Origin: Mesobacillus subterraneus | GTDB taxonomy: Bacteria > Bacillota > Bacilli > Bacillales > Cytobacillaceae | Assembly: GCF_020524355.2 (NCBI RefSeq) | Contig: NZ_CP129019.1 | Coordinates: forward strand, 992,001-1,056,000 | Length of the DNA stretch: 64,000 nucleotides | Direction of reading: 5' to 3' | Shown: positions 18,291-30,176 of the stretch, in pieces | Layout: every line of letters starts with the position of its first letter | How positions within the stretch are numbered: the stretch's first letter is position 1 | The notes under the pieces: model-generated | The model's database searches: none | Seen by the model: the letters and a program-made list of their open reading frames with translations, nothing else | What the model was told of the DNA's origin: nothing | Made by a program: the position numbers and the translations under genes

Positions 18291-19322
18291 TTGTTAACAG
18301 ATCGTCAGGTGCTTATTTTGCAGGTGATTGTTGATGACTTTATTCGTTCAGCTCAACCGATAGGTTCCAGGAGCTTGTCGAAAAAGGAAGAAATTAATTT
18401 CAGTTCGGCGACTATTCGAAATGAAATGGCGGATTTGGAGGATTTGGGGTTCATTGAAAAAACCCATACATCCTCTGGAAGGATACCATCGGAGAAGGGA
18501 TATCGTTTTTATGTCGATAATCTTTTGCTGCCTCAAAAAGTCAATCATTCAGATATGGCGACGGTTAAATCGATTTTTGCCGAGCGGATATACGAGCTGG
18601 AAAAAATCGTTCAGAAGTCAGCAAAAATCCTGTCTGAAATGACAAATTATACTTCAATTGTCTTAGGTCCGGCTGTTAAGGACAACAGATTGAAGAAGCT
18701 TCAGATCGTTCCGCTGACAAAGGACACAGCGATCGCCATCATCGTGACGGACACTGGACATGTTGAGAACAGGATGTTCAATTTCCCTACAAGTGTCGAT
18801 CCTTCTGATGTTGAGAAAATGGTCAACATCCTGAACGAACGCCTGGCAGGAGTCCCGCTAACAAGCCTTAACTCTAAGATTTACAAGGAGATAGCCATGC
18901 TGTTACGCCAGCATATAAGCAGCTATGATACTCTCCTGCATTCGATTGCGGATACACTCAATCTGCCTTCACATGAAAAAGTGTTTTTCGGCGGCAAGAC
19001 CAATATCCTAAGCCAGCCAGAATTCAATGATGTTGAGAAAATCCGGAGCCTTATGAACATGATTGAACATGAGGACGGCTTATATCAGCTGCTCAAACAA
19101 AATCCGGCAGGGATTAACGTCAGGATTGGCACGGAAAATGATAATTCTGCGATGGAAAATTGCAGCCTCATAACAGCGACCTATGCAATAGGCGAAGAGA
19201 AATTGGGGACAATCGCGGTGTTAGGTCCGACTCGTATGGAGTATTCACGTGTGATCAGCTTGCTGCAATTGATCAGCACAGATTTATCCAAGGTGTTGAC
19301 TGACCTGTATCAAAATAAATAG
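18291..19322 (+). CDS. hrcA: Heat-inducible transcription repressor HrcA
   Basis: A 343-residue repressor of class I heat-shock genes. The N-terminal winged helix ([20 protein letters not shown], then [20 protein letters not shown]) binds CIRCE; the C-terminal domain contains [15 protein letters not shown]. The start is set at TTG 18291, giving the usual MLTDRQ N-terminus and the same 343-residue length as B. subtilis; ATG 18288 is an alternative one codon upstream. AGAGG at 18278-18282 serves either. The gene represses its own operon through the adjacent operator. Confidence 0.95.
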   Translation: MLTDRQVLILQVIVDDFIRSAQPIGSRSLSKKEEINFSSATIRNEMADLEDLGFIEKTHTSSGRIPSEKGYRFYVDNLLLPQKVNHSDMATVKSIFAERIYELEKIVQKSAKILSEMTNYTSIVLGPAVKDNRLKKLQIVPLTKDTAIAIIVTDTGHVENRMFNFPTSVDPSDVEKMVNILNERLAGVPLTSLNSKIYKEIAMLLRQHISSYDTLLHSIADTLNLPSHEKVFFGGKTNILSQPEFNDVEKIRSLMNMIEHEDGLYQLLKQNPAGINVRIGTENDNSAMENCSLITATYAIGEEKLGTIAVLGPTRMEYSRVISLLQLISTDLSKVLTDLYQNK

Positions 19323-19483
19323 GCATGGAAATATTGATTAAGGGTGGAGCAGCCCGTTCCATCCTGAATCGTCATGTGTTTTCTACTGAAGCATATTTGC
19401 TTCGTTGAAATATAAATCAAACCAGATATTCTGGAACAGTGTGGCAATACAATGCCGCGAAACTTTGAGGGAGGTGAGTTAAC

Positions 19484-20059
19484 GTGACAGAAGAGAGAAA
19501 TACTGAGCAAGAATTGAACAGCCAGATGGAAGAGGAAACGGTTGAGGAAGTTTTTGCTGAAAATGAAGCTTCTGAAAATACTGAAGAGATGCCAGCTCAA
19601 GATCTAATGGAGCAAAAAGTGGCTGAACTAGAAGGGAAGCTTGAGGAAGCCGACAACCGTTACTTGCGCCTTCAGGCTGATTTTGACAACTTCCGCCGCC
19701 GTTCAAGGATTGAACTTGAAGCGAGCGCTAAATATAGAGCTCAAAGCATTATTTCCGATCTGCTGCCAGCAATCGACAACTTCGAGCGGGCTTTGAAGAT
19801 GGATGTGGATAATGAACAGGCTAAATCCCTTAAACAGGGAGTGGAAATGGTTTACCGCAGCTTGCTTGATGCCCTTAAAAATGAAGGCGTAGAAGAAATC
19901 GAAGGTGTTGGCAAGGAATTTGACCCGCATCTTCATCAGGCTGTCATGCAGGCTGAAGATGAGAATTTCGGTCATAACATTGTTGTTGAAGAGTTCCAAA
20001 AAGGCTACATGCTAAAAGACCGCATCATTCGTCCAGCTATGGTGAAGGTGAACCAATAA
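19484..20059 (+). CDS. grpE: Nucleotide exchange factor GrpE
   Basis: A 191-residue cochaperone that releases ADP from DnaK. A glutamate-rich, poorly ordered N-terminal 50 residues is followed by the coiled coil [20 protein letters not shown] and the core [13 protein letters not shown]. The C-terminal beta-domain reads [23 protein letters not shown] 19484 follows GGGAGGTG. It lies 161 bp after hrcA and 114 bp before dnaK in the CIRCE operon. Confidence 0.96.
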   Translation: MTEERNTEQELNSQMEEETVEEVFAENEASENTEEMPAQDLMEQKVAELEGKLEEADNRYLRLQADFDNFRRRSRIELEASAKYRAQSIISDLLPAIDNFERALKMDVDNEQAKSLKQGVEMVYRSLLDALKNEGVEEIEGVGKEFDPHLHQAVMQAEDENFGHNIVVEEFQKGYMLKDRIIRPAMVKVNQ

Positions 20060-20155
20060 CAGTTGTATCTGGGCTCTTTTCGAGGAGACATCCGAATAGA
20101 TTGGATGTGTGCTTGAGAAAGCAACGAAGTTTACGAAAAGAACCTACATAAATGA

Positions 20156-22009
<1,854 letters not shown>

Positions 22010-22023
22010 TTTCTTATAGCAAC

Positions 22024-22064
22024 CAAAAAGTCAAAGTCAGGTCATACTTGGCTTTGGCTTTTTG
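22024..22064 (+). terminator. Hairpin after dnaK (attenuating terminator)
   Basis: A 16-bp stem, 22024-22039 with 22049-22064, including two G-U pairs, runs into TTTTTGATTTTA. It lies between dnaK and dnaJ, where partial termination would lower dnaJ expression. Confidence 0.7.
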
Positions 22065-22198
22065 ATTTTATGAGGGGTAACGGACTGGGTCCAATACAGA
22101 AACAAAATAAACGCATATCGAGATATTTTAAATATTGCGTATGGATGTACGGGAATGTTAGAATTATCTTTATGTGAAAAGATTCGGGAGTGGTAATC

Positions 22199-23326
22199 AT
22201 GAGTAAACGGGATTACTATGAAGTCCTCGGAGTCAGTAATTCGGCTTCGAAGGATGAAATAAAGAAGGCTTACCGTAAGCTTTCTAAACAATTCCATCCG
22301 GACATCAACAAAGAGCCGGGAGCAGATGAAAAGTTCAAAGAAGTAAAAGAAGCATACGAGGTCCTTAGTGACGATCAGAAGCGTGCCCAATATGACCAGT
22401 TTGACCATGTCGACCCTAACCAGGGATTTGGCGGCGGCGGGGATTTTGGCGGCGGTTTTGGCGGATTCGAAGACATCTTCAATTCCTTCTTCGGCGGAGG
22501 AGGCGGCAGACGCCGTGATCCTAATGCGCCAAGACAGGGTGCAGATCTTCAGTACACAATGACATTAAAGTTCGAGGAAGCTGTATTTGGCAAGGAAACA
22601 GATATCGAGATTCCTCGTGAAGAAGAATGCGACACTTGTGATGGAACTGGTGCTAAACCGGGTACTAAAGTCGATACATGTAAACACTGTCATGGCAGCG
22701 GTCAGATGAGTGTTGAACAAAACACGCCATTTGGACGTATTGTTAATCGCCGGGTGTGTCATTACTGTAACGGAACAGGTAAGGAAATCAAAGAAAAATG
22801 TACAACGTGTTCAGGTACCGGTAAGGTTACTAGAAGAAACAAGATTCATGTTAAAATCCCGGCTGGTGTCGATGATGACCAGCAGTTGAGAGTAGCAGGA
22901 AAAGGGGAAGCCGGAATCAATGGCGGACCTTCAGGAGATCTTTATATTGTCTTCCATATAAGGTCGCATGAATTCTTTGAACGTGATGGCGATGATATTT
23001 ATTGTGAAATGCCAATCACATTTGTCCAGGCAAGCCTTGGGGATGAAGTTGAAGTCCCTACACTGCATGGCAAAGTAAAATTGAAAGTTCCTGCTGGTAC
23101 ACAGACGGGTACTAAATTCCGCCTGAAGGGCAAAGGTGTCCCGAATGTCCGCGGATATGGTACTGGAGACCAGCATGTCTTGGTTAAAATCATAACTCCG
23201 ACAAAGCTGTCTGAAAAACAAAAGCAGCTGCTCCGTGACTTTGCCGAAGTAAGCGGACAGTCCCCTCTTGGAGAGCAGGAGGAAAGCTTTTTTTCAAAAG
23301 TAAAACGTGCCTTTAAAGGTGATTAA
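22199..23326 (+). CDS. dnaJ: Chaperone DnaJ (Hsp40)
   Basis: A 375-residue J-protein. The J domain occupies residues 1-65 with the HPD motif in QFHPDINKE, followed by a Gly/Phe-rich stretch near residues 75-105. Four CxxCxGxG zinc repeats run from [12 protein letters not shown] to [13 protein letters not shown] 22199 is preferred to GTG 22190 because the conserved [12 protein letters not shown]-terminus starts there. It stimulates DnaK ATPase and delivers substrates. Confidence 0.97.
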   Translation: MSKRDYYEVLGVSNSASKDEIKKAYRKLSKQFHPDINKEPGADEKFKEVKEAYEVLSDDQKRAQYDQFDHVDPNQGFGGGGDFGGGFGGFEDIFNSFFGGGGGRRRDPNAPRQGADLQYTMTLKFEEAVFGKETDIEIPREEECDTCDGTGAKPGTKVDTCKHCHGSGQMSVEQNTPFGRIVNRRVCHYCNGTGKEIKEKCTTCSGTGKVTRRNKIHVKIPAGVDDDQQLRVAGKGEAGINGGPSGDLYIVFHIRSHEFFERDGDDIYCEMPITFVQASLGDEVEVPTLHGKVKLKVPAGTQTGTKFRLKGKGVPNVRGYGTGDQHVLVKIITPTKLSEKQKQLLRDFAEVSGQSPLGEQEESFFSKVKRAFKGD

Positions 23327-23345
23327 TCGAATGGAGCTGGTATAA

Positions 23346-24284
23346 ATGAAGTGGTCTGAAATCAGCATTTTAACTACAAATGAAGCGGTTGAGCCGATTT
23401 CCAATATCCTGCATGAAGCAGGTGCAAGCGGAGTTGTTATCGAAGATCCGCTGGAGCTTGAAAAGGAGAGAGAGGACCAGTTCGGAGAAATATACCAGCT
23501 TAATCCAGACGATTATCCGGAAGAAGGAGTCATTGTAAAAGCGTACCTCCCTGTAAATAGTTTCTTGGGTGAGACAGTAGATGAAATAAAAGAAGCAATC
23601 AATAACTTGATTATCTACAATATTGATATCGGGTTGAATAAAGTTTCAATCAGTGAAGTGAACGAAGAAGAATGGGCAACTGCCTGGAAGAAATACTATA
23701 ATCCTGTGAAAATTTCCGAGAAATTCACGATCGTGCCAACCTGGGAGGATTACACTCCAGTCACCACGGATGAATTGATCATTGAGCTTGACCCTGGTAT
23801 GGCATTCGGAACAGGGACCCACCCGACAACGGTAATGTGTATCCAGGCGCTGGAAAGAACAGTCCAGCCTGGTGACCGCGTCGTGGATGTTGGAACTGGT
23901 TCAGGTGTTCTCAGTATTGCAGCGGCAAAGCTGGGTGCTGAAAAAGTAGAAGCGATGGATTTGGATGATGTAGCTGTACAGGTTGCGAAACTTAACCTCA
24001 AGCTGAACAAAGTCCACGATGTTGCAACTATTTCACAAAACAATCTTCTGGATGGTGTAGCAGAAGGAGCGGATATTGTAGTAGCAAATATTCTTGCAGA
24101 AGTAATTCTCCGCTTTGCTGACGATGCCGGCAAGATCGTGAAACAAGGTGGATATTTCATCACATCTGGAATCATTCAGCAGAAGAAAGAAGTCGTTAAG
24201 GATGCAATGATCAATGCAGGTTTTGAAATAGAAGAGATCATTTCTATGGAAGACTGGGTTGCGATCATCTCTAAAAAGAAATAA
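23346..24284 (+). CDS. prmA: Ribosomal protein L11 methyltransferase PrmA
   Basis: A 312-residue SAM-dependent methyltransferase that trimethylates ribosomal protein uL11. The N-terminal substrate domain begins [20 protein letters not shown]. The SAM site is [20 protein letters not shown] near residues 180-199, and the catalytic region is ILAEVILRF. It lies 20 bp after dnaJ with AGCTGG upstream. A strong terminator follows at once. Confidence 0.96.
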   Translation: MKWSEISILTTNEAVEPISNILHEAGASGVVIEDPLELEKEREDQFGEIYQLNPDDYPEEGVIVKAYLPVNSFLGETVDEIKEAINNLIIYNIDIGLNKVSISEVNEEEWATAWKKYYNPVKISEKFTIVPTWEDYTPVTTDELIIELDPGMAFGTGTHPTTVMCIQALERTVQPGDRVVDVGTGSGVLSIAAAKLGAEKVEAMDLDDVAVQVAKLNLKLNKVHDVATISQNNLLDGVAEGADIVVANILAEVILRFADDAGKIVKQGGYFITSGIIQQKKEVVKDAMINAGFEIEEIISMEDWVAIISKKK

Positions 24285-24288
24285 TGTG

Positions 24289-24330
24289 GAAAAAAGGGGA
24301 AAAGCATAACCCCTTTTTTCTGTCTTTTTT
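24289..24330 (+). terminator. Terminator after prmA
   Basis: An 11-bp perfect stem GAAAAAAGGGG/CCCCTTTTTTC (24289-24299 and 24310-24320) is followed by TGTCTTTTTT. It closes the heat-shock/prmA transcript. Confidence 0.85.
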
Positions 24331-24357
24331 AATCATTTGTCTTAAATCTGAGAAATG

Positions 24358-24404
24358 TCTAGCTCCAGCGCTTGTCGGGGATGACCAAGGCGCTTGCGCT
24401 TTTC
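24358..24404. repeat. Short relic of the CTAGCTCCAGCGC dispersed repeat
   Basis: The segment from TCTAGCTCCAGCGC to GCGCTTGCGCTTTTC matches the ends of the repeat units at 34.7-35.5 kb and 54.1-54.4 kb, with the centre deleted. It lies between the prmA terminator and the rsmE start. Confidence 0.8.
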
Positions 24405-24421
24405 AGAAAGCAGGTGCTGTG

Positions 24422-25171
24422 GTGCAGCGTTATTTTATTGATGAACAAGAGAATATGGAACAATTCAATATTACCGGTGATGATCATCATCACATTGTCC
24501 GTGTTATGAGGATGAAGGCTGGGGACGAAATCATCTGCGTCACGCCTAAGGGCAAAAGCGCGGTTTGCCAGATTGCAGAAATTACCGCTGAAATTGTTGA
24601 GGCACACGTTGTAAAATGGGAGGAAGGGACCACGGAGCTTCCGGTCCATGTCGTGATTGCGAGCGGTCTGCCCAAAGGGGATAAGCTCGAATTGATTATC
24701 CAGAAGGGTACTGAACTCGGTGCCTATGAATTTGTCCCTTTTACCGCATCCCGCTCAATCGTTAAATGGGACGGCAAAAAAGCTGCCAAAAAGGTTGAAC
24801 GCTGGCAGAAGATTGCCAAGGAAGCTGCGGAGCAGTCCCATCGCAGCTATGTTCCAGAAGTGAAAGAACCGGTCAGTCTTAAAGAACTGATCAAAGCTAG
24901 CGGTGAGTATACTTATAAGCTTGTTGCATATGAGGAAGAAGCAAGGGAGGGAGAAGCTTCGGTCCTTTCTTCTACTCTCGGTAAATTGGGGAAAGGCGAC
25001 AGCCTCCTAATTGTATTTGGTCCCGAGGGAGGGCTGACCTCGGAAGAAGTTGACCTTTTAAATAAGAATGGATTTTTAGGTTGTGGTCTCGGGCCGCGCA
25101 TCTTGCGTACAGAAACAGCACCGCTATATGCCTTGTCTGCTGTTTCCTATCATTTTGAATTATTGGGGTGA
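24422..25171 (+). CDS. rsmE: 16S rRNA (uracil-1498-N3)-methyltransferase RsmE
   Basis: A 249-residue SPOUT-class methyltransferase. The N-terminal PUA-like domain contains GDDHHHIVRVMRMKAGDEI; the C-terminal trefoil-knot SAM site includes LLIVFGPEGGLTSEEVDLL and GPRILRTETAPLYALS. The start is put at GTG 24422 (MQRYFIDEQ), where homologues begin; the 46-residue extension to 24284 would read through a terminator and a repeat relic. Upstream AGGTG is the likely ribosome-binding site. The 3' end overlaps the mtaB ribosome-binding site. Confidence 0.92.
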   Translation: MQRYFIDEQENMEQFNITGDDHHHIVRVMRMKAGDEIICVTPKGKSAVCQIAEITAEIVEAHVVKWEEGTTELPVHVVIASGLPKGDKLELIIQKGTELGAYEFVPFTASRSIVKWDGKKAAKKVERWQKIAKEAAEQSHRSYVPEVKEPVSLKELIKASGEYTYKLVAYEEEAREGEASVLSSTLGKLGKGDSLLIVFGPEGGLTSEEVDLLNKNGFLGCGLGPRILRTETAPLYALSAVSYHFELLG

Positions 25172-25176
25172 AGATA

Positions 25177-26529
25177 ATGCCTACAGTTGCTTTTCATACA
25201 TTAGGTTGTAAGGTTAACCATTACGAAACAGAAGCCATTTGGCAGTTATTTAAGGAACAAGGATACGAACGGGTAGAGTTTGAATCTACTTCAGATGTTT
25301 ATGTCATCAACACATGTACGGTAACGAATACAGGGGACAAGAAAAGCCGCCAGGTCATCCGCCGTGCTGTACGTAAGAATCCGGACGCGGTTATTTGTGT
25401 TACCGGCTGTTACGCACAAACGTCGCCAGCGGAAATCATGGCGATTCCTGGCGTTGATATCGTTGTCGGAACGCAGGACCGCGTGAAAATGCTTGAGTAT
25501 ATCGAACAGTACAAGCAAGAGCGCCAGCCAATCAATGCTGTTGGCAATATCATGAAGAACCGTGTATATGAAGAGCTTGACGTACCTGCATTTACGGACC
25601 GTACTAGGGCTTCATTGAAAATCCAGGAAGGCTGCAATAACTTTTGTACTTTCTGTATCATCCCTTGGGCACGTGGCTTGATGAGATCCCGTGATCCACA
25701 GGAGGTCATTCGCCAGGCTCAGCAGCTTGTTGATGCTGGCTACAAAGAAATTGTTCTTACCGGTATCCATACAGGCGGCTACGGTGAAGACATGAAAGAC
25801 TACAACCTTGCTTCCCTGCTTAAAGATCTTGAGGCACAAGTTAAAGGTATAAAGCGCCTGCGCATTTCTTCTATTGAAGCTAGCCAGATCACGGACGAAG
25901 TAATAGAGGTAATTGATCAATCCAATATCATCGTGCGTCACCTGCACATCCCGCTTCAATCAGGTTCTGACACAGTCCTGAAGCGCATGCGCCGCAAATA
26001 CACGATGGAATTTTTCGGTGAACGTCTTGACCGCCTTAAGGAAGTATTGCCAGGTCTTGCGGTTACTTCTGATATAATTGTTGGTTTCCCTGGTGAAACG
26101 GAAGAAGAGTTCATGGAAACTTATAGTTTTATTAAGAAGCACCAATTCTCAGAGCTGCATGTCTTCCCTTATTCAAAACGGACAGGCACTCCTGCTGCGA
26201 GAATGGAAGACCAGGTTGATGAAGAAGTGAAGAACGAACGCGTTCACAGATTGATTGAGCTTTCCAACCAGCTTGCAAAGGAATATGCTTCCCAGTTTGA
26301 AAATGAAGTGCTTGAAGTGATTCCTGAAGAAATCTACAAGGAACAATCAGATAGCGGACTATATGTAGGTTATACAGACAACTACTTGAAGGTTGTTTTC
26401 CCTGCTAATGAAGAGATGGTTGGAAAAATTGTGAAGGTCAAGATTGCCAAAGCAGGCTATCCTTTCAATGAAGGTCAGTTTGTCCGTGTATTGGAAGATG
26501 AAATTTTAGCTGAACAAGCTGTTATGTAG
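25177..26529 (+). CDS. mtaB: tRNA (N6-threonylcarbamoyladenosine-37) methylthiotransferase MtaB
   Basis: A 450-residue radical SAM methylthiotransferase that makes ms2t6A37 in ANN-decoding tRNAs. The N-terminal UPF0004 domain has FHTLGCKVNHYETEAIW, CTVTN and CVTGCYAQ. The radical SAM core has GCNNFCTFCIIPWARG, and a C-terminal TRAM domain follows. This is B. subtilis YqeV. ATG 25177 is chosen over GTG 25168, since GGGG at 25165-25168 is the ribosome-binding site. A terminator follows. Confidence 0.95.
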   Translation: MPTVAFHTLGCKVNHYETEAIWQLFKEQGYERVEFESTSDVYVINTCTVTNTGDKKSRQVIRRAVRKNPDAVICVTGCYAQTSPAEIMAIPGVDIVVGTQDRVKMLEYIEQYKQERQPINAVGNIMKNRVYEELDVPAFTDRTRASLKIQEGCNNFCTFCIIPWARGLMRSRDPQEVIRQAQQLVDAGYKEIVLTGIHTGGYGEDMKDYNLASLLKDLEAQVKGIKRLRISSIEASQITDEVIEVIDQSNIIVRHLHIPLQSGSDTVLKRMRRKYTMEFFGERLDRLKEVLPGLAVTSDIIVGFPGETEEEFMETYSFIKKHQFSELHVFPYSKRTGTPAARMEDQVDEEVKNERVHRLIELSNQLAKEYASQFENEVLEVIPEEIYKEQSDSGLYVGYTDNYLKVVFPANEEMVGKIVKVKIAKAGYPFNEGQFVRVLEDEILAEQAVM

Positions 26530-26538
26530 TTCAATGTG

Positions 26539-26568
26539 AAAGAGCTGGCAAAGTGCCAGCTCTTTTTT
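26539..26568 (+). terminator. Terminator of rsmE-mtaB
   Basis: A 12-bp perfect stem AAAGAGCTGGCA/TGCCAGCTCTTT (26539-26550, 26554-26565) with a 3-base loop is followed by further T residues. Confidence 0.9.
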
Positions 26569-26599
26569 GAAATCAAAGGACGGATTCAGGTATTTAAAC

Positions 26600-26826
26600 G
26601 ACCATTTTTAAGTATTTCGGCAATATTTTCGATAAATCAGGGAAAATATATCGACCAAGTTATAGACCAAAACCGACCAGATTTTTAATATTTAGACCAC
26701 AATTTAGAGATATTTAGACCACACGTTTAAATATATCGACCACATATAGAGATATATCGACCACATTTTAAACTATTTCGACTACACTTTTAAATATATC
26801 AACTACACTTTAAGCTAATTCACCCA
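26600..26826. repeat. AT-rich tandem array, 21-bp period
   Basis: The landmark GACCA(C) and its variants (GACTA, AACTA, ACCCA) recur at 26653, 26675, 26695, 26717, 26738, 26759, 26780, 26801 and about 26822. Steps from 26717 on are exactly 21 bp. The intervening bases are of the form TTTAAATATATC or TAGAGATATATC. An earlier partial copy lies at 26600. No gene is seen in 26530-26863. The array fills the convergent junction of mtaB and yqeW; no hairpin terminator for yqeW is visible on the other side. Confidence 0.85.
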
Positions 26827-26863
26827 CATCTACTGTTTATTAGTCGAAGTGGTATTCCTGCCG

Positions 26864-27796
26864 CTAAATACGTTTTTCTTTCCCGTGAATGAATTCAATC
26901 ATCTTTCCGAACTGATCCGCGACTGGAAGAATGAGCAAAGAAGCAATTATATTGTAAACGACACTGACATGCGCCAGCTGAACTTCTGGTCTTGCGGCTG
27001 TCATCGGAGCCAATGCAGCTATTTGCTCGATGAAAGGGTAGAAGAATACCGCTCCTGCGATATTAAGCCATACGTGGGCAAATGCTGTGAGCCTGGCTTC
27101 TTTGCCTGCACCAATAGATGCCAGCATCGCAGTAATGCAAGTTCCTATGTTTGCACCAAGCATCGCAGAAATTGCTGTATCCATGCTTAATGTTCCTTCT
27201 GATAAAAAGCCCATGATGATTCCTGTCATGGCGGTGCTAGATTGAATCATAGCAGTCACAATGGTACCTGTGAAAATGCTGATTAAATGACTGTTATTCA
27301 GGTTGGTAAGTGCTAGCTCTACAAATGGCAGGCTGGTCAGTGGTTCGGCAAGGAAGGTGAAGCCTCGCATCGCAGCAAAAACAGCAGCCATCCCAAAAGA
27401 AATCGCACCGATGTTTTGCCATGTTTTATTACGGTATACCATTAAAATGGCACCAATAATAGCAAATGGGACGATAAAAGCGTCGATATTGAAAGTAATG
27501 ATTTCAAGAGTGAAGGTTGTTCCTATATTTGATCCAAGAATTATTCCGATTGATTGTGAGAATCTCAGAAGGCCTGCCGATATCAATCCGATCGTAATCA
27601 CCATGACAGCCGAACTGCTGTGCAAAAGTGCGGTCACTATCGCTCCCGCAACCAACCCTTTAAGTGGAGTATCTGTCATGACGGACAGCCAGTTTTTCAT
27701 TCTGGTGGCGGAAAGCTCGAACAAGCCTTTACGAAGCAATGCCATGCCGCCGATGAAAACAGCGAGAAATAATAGGAAAAATAGTAGATAGACCAT
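26864..27796 (-). CDS. yqeW: Na/Pi cotransporter family protein YqeW
   Basis: A 310-residue membrane protein of the Na+/phosphate cotransporter (PF02690) family. The duplicated signature is present: LLHSSSAVMVITIGL with GSNIGTT, then MIQSSTAMTGIIMGFL with GANIGTC. About eight hydrophobic segments are seen. The start at 27796 (MVYLLFFLLFLAVF) has GGAGGGGA upstream on the minus strand, so the 42-residue extension to 27922 is dropped. The family includes true phosphate importers and uncharacterised homologues; the substrate is not proven. Confidence 0.88.
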   Translation of the reverse strand: MVYLLFFLLFLAVFIGGMALLRKGLFELSATRMKNWLSVMTDTPLKGLVAGAIVTALLHSSSAVMVITIGLISAGLLRFSQSIGIILGSNIGTTFTLEIITFNIDAFIVPFAIIGAILMVYRNKTWQNIGAISFGMAAVFAAMRGFTFLAEPLTSLPFVELALTNLNNSHLISIFTGTIVTAMIQSSTAMTGIIMGFLSEGTLSMDTAISAMLGANIGTCITAMLASIGAGKEARLTAFAHVWLNIAGAVFFYPFIEQIAALAPMTAARPEVQLAHVSVVYNIIASLLILPVADQFGKMIEFIHGKEKRI

Positions 27797-27912
27797 TGGA
27801 CTTCCCCTCCCATTTAAATGTATGAAAAGGAGGGCTGGACATGCTAACAAAATTTGTTTCCTGTATGATATCCTGTAAAAATACATAATGTAAAAACAAG
27901 GGCTAAATACAG

Positions 27913-27941
27913 TTGACCTCATGCCAGTGTTATATTATAAT
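27913..27941 (+). promoter_or_regulatory. Promoter of rpsU-yqeY (sigma-A type)
   Basis: TTGACC at 27913-27918, a 17-bp spacer and a perfect TATAAT at 27936-27941. It is divergent from the yqeW start and 65 bp upstream of rpsU. Confidence 0.85.
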
Positions 27942-28006
27942 TGCAAGGTACATGGTTTCCATGTGTTTTGGTGTTAGTGTGTTGTGCTCGGAGGGAGGGA
28001 AAGAGA

Positions 28007-28180
28007 ATGTCTAAAACTGTCGTTCGTAAAAACGAATCGCTTGAAGATGCTCTTCGACGCTTCAAACGTACTGTATCTAAATCAGGTACTATCCAAGAAG
28101 CTAGAAAGCGCGAATTCTACGAAAAACCTAGTGTAAAGCGTAAGAAAAAGTCTGAAGCTGCTAGAAAACGCAAGTTCTAA
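28007..28180 (+). CDS. rpsU: Small ribosomal subunit protein bS21
   Basis: A 57-residue basic protein, [20 protein letters not shown], with a lysine- and arginine-rich tail. The ATG at 28007 is preceded by GGAGGGAGGGA. The longer frame from 27941 crosses the promoter region and is rejected. It is followed 17 bp later by yqeY, the usual Firmicutes arrangement. Confidence 0.97.
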   Translation: MSKTVVRKNESLEDALRRFKRTVSKSGTIQEARKREFYEKPSVKRKKKSEAARKRKF

Positions 28181-28197
28181 GAGAGGGTGGAATCAAA

Positions 28198-28644
28198 TTG
28201 AGTCTGCTCGAGCGTTTAAATAATGATATGAAACAAGCGATGAAGAACAAAGAAAAGGACAGACTCACGACAATTCGGATGGTCAAAGCATCCCTGCAAA
28301 ACGAAGCTATCAAATTCGGCAAGCAGGAATTATCCGAAGAAGAAGAGTTAACTGTACTTTCTCGTGAAGTGAAGCAACGCAAAGATTCCCTCCAGGAATT
28401 TGAAAAAGCAGGTCGTCAAGACCTTGTTGAAAAGATACAAACAGAATTAAAGCATGTCGAAATTTACATGCCACAGCAGCTTAGCGAAGAAGAAGTGACG
28501 GCAATCGTCAAAGAAGCTATCGCAGAGACCGGTGCGGCATCTAAAGCCGATATGGGTAGAGTAATGGCTGTCATTATGCCTAAAGTAAAAGGTAAAGCAG
28601 ACGGATCTCTCGTTAATAAACTTGTACAACAACACCTTTCATAA
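28198..28644 (+). CDS. yqeY: YqeY, GatB/YqeY domain protein
   Basis: A 148-residue protein with the helical GatB/YqeY domain, beginning at TTG 28198 ([20 protein letters not shown]). The same domain forms the C-terminus of GatB, the tRNA-dependent amidotransferase, where it contacts tRNA. The free-standing protein has no established role. It is co-transcribed with rpsU and followed by a terminator. Confidence 0.92.
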   Translation: MSLLERLNNDMKQAMKNKEKDRLTTIRMVKASLQNEAIKFGKQELSEEEELTVLSREVKQRKDSLQEFEKAGRQDLVEKIQTELKHVEIYMPQQLSEEEVTAIVKEAIAETGAASKADMGRVMAVIMPKVKGKADGSLVNKLVQQHLS

Positions 28645-28652
28645 AAAGCTCG

Positions 28653-28683
28653 AAGGCCGCAGGATATTCTTGTGGCCTTTTTA
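28653..28683 (+). terminator. Terminator of rpsU-yqeY
   Basis: A 12-bp stem (28653-28664 with 28668-28679, two G-U pairs, loop TAT) is followed by TTTTTAG. Confidence 0.8.
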
Positions 28684-28789
28684 GCGTATAATAAAAGTGT
28701 CTTCACATAGTACTTTGTGTTTCATTGAAATTAAATACATAATTTTTACACTTTCAGAAGAATTCTTTTTGAAATCTGTAAAAAATCAA

Positions 28790-28818
28790 TGAAACCTTTT
28801 GTTGTGCGAATGCGTATT
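28790..28818 (+). promoter_or_regulatory. Sigma-W-type promoter of nfeD-floA
   Basis: TGAAAC at 28790-28795 and CGTATT from 28813, 17 bp apart. This fits the sigma-W consensus TGAAAC-N16/17-CGTA. The orthologous yqeZ-yqfA operon of B. subtilis is a sigma-W (envelope stress) target. It lies about 40 bp upstream of the nfeD start. Confidence 0.8.
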
Positions 28819-28856
28819 ACCACTATGACCTTATTTTATAGAATGGAGGTGCCGAA

Positions 28857-30176
28857 TTGAAAATCAAATCAGTGATTGCGAGCATCATCATCCTCTTGTC
28901 ACTGGCCAGTCTGATCAATCCGTTCTCTGCAAATGCAGATGAAAAGGTTGTCTACGTGGTGCCGATTGCAGAAACAGTCGAAAAGGGCTTGCTTGCCTTC
29001 CTGGAAAGAGCGGTGGAGGAGGCTGAAGAGGCTGGAGCAGAAGCAATCATTTTTGATGTGCATACACCTGGTGGAGTCGTTGATGCCGCTGACGGGATTG
29101 GAAAACTTTTGACAGGTACTGACTTGAAAACAGTTGCCTTTGTCAATAAAAAAGCGCTATCCGCGGGTGCCTATATTTCTTTGAATACAGATGAGATATA
29201 CATGGTTCCTGGAGCTACCATGGGATCGGCTGCGATCATAGACCAGCAGGGCAACACTGCGGGAAAGAAAGCAGAGTCTTACTGGTTTGCTGCCATGAAT
29301 GCGGCAGCGGTCGAGAGTGGCAGGGATCCGATTTATGCCCAGGCGATGGCTGATGAGAGCATTGATCTTCCTGAATTAGGGGCTGGCAAGGGTGAACTGC
29401 TGACTCTTACGGCAGATCAGGCCCTTGAAGTGGGCTATTCAGAAGGAACAGTAAAAAACCTCAATGAGGTATTGGAAATGCTCGGTTTGGAGAATGCTGA
29501 AATCACGAATGTGAATGAAACTTTCGCTGAAAAGCTGGCGAGATTCATAACGCATCCAGTCGTGATCCCGATTTTAATGACGATCGGAAGCTTAGGGTTG
29601 GTGCTTGAACTGTATTCGCCAGGATTCGGACTGCCAGGAATTGCAGGCTTGTCATCTTTGCTCCTATTCTTCTATGGTCATATGGTTGCAGGTCTGGCAG
29701 GTTTTGAAACGCTGATTTTGTTCGCGCTTGGGGTTGGGCTCATATTGCTTGAGTTATTCATTCCAGGAGGCATAGCTGGGGCAATTGGTTTACTAGCTAT
29801 CTTTGCAAGCTTTTTTATGGCATCTGATAATGTGGTGCATATGGGGATTTCGTTACTGATCGCCTTGACTGCGTCCATCGTGTTATCTATTTTAATGATA
29901 AGGGTGTTTGGAAAAAAGATGAAATTTTTCAGAAGAATCATTTTAACAGATTCAACAAGCACTGAAAAGGGTTATGTATCCAATAAAAACCGTCTTGAAC
30001 TGATTGGCGTAGAAGGGATTACATTGACTCCGCTCAGACCTTCAGGCACAATCGTTGTTGAAGATGAACGTATTGATGCAGTCAGTGAGGGTGGATTTAT
30101 TGCAAAGGGCAAGAAAGTTAGAATTGTAAAAACGGAAGGCTCGAGAATTGTGGTTAGAGAAATGACAGAGATCTAA
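28857..30176 (+). CDS. nfeD: NfeD family membrane-bound ClpP-class protease
   Basis: A 439-residue protein (YqeZ type). A signal segment (residues 4-27) is followed by a ClpP/crotonase-like serine protease domain with FDVHTPGGVVDAADGI and the serine in KKALSAGAYISL. Several membrane helices lie at about 228-340, and a C-terminal OB-fold NfeD domain spans about 365-439. The start is TTG 28857 after GGAGGTG. It is paired with floA, its usual partner in membrane-domain organisation and envelope stress, under a sigma-W-like promoter. Confidence 0.92.
   Translation: MKIKSVIASIIILLSLASLINPFSANADEKVVYVVPIAETVEKGLLAFLERAVEEAEEAGAEAIIFDVHTPGGVVDAADGIGKLLTGTDLKTVAFVNKKALSAGAYISLNTDEIYMVPGATMGSAAIIDQQGNTAGKKAESYWFAAMNAAAVESGRDPIYAQAMADESIDLPELGAGKGELLTLTADQALEVGYSEGTVKNLNEVLEMLGLENAEITNVNETFAEKLARFITHPVVIPILMTIGSLGLVLELYSPGFGLPGIAGLSSLLLFFYGHMVAGLAGFETLILFALGVGLILLELFIPGGIAGAIGLLAIFASFFMASDNVVHMGISLLIALTASIVLSILMIRVFGKKMKFFRRIILTDSTSTEKGYVSNKNRLELIGVEGITLTPLRPSGTIVVEDERIDAVSEGGFIAKGKKVRIVKTEGSRIVVREMTEI

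Noticed and set aside
24284-24421. N-terminal extension of RsmE
   Set aside because: It would cover the prmA terminator and a repeat relic; homologues begin at MQRYF, where GTG 24422 is preceded by AGGTG.
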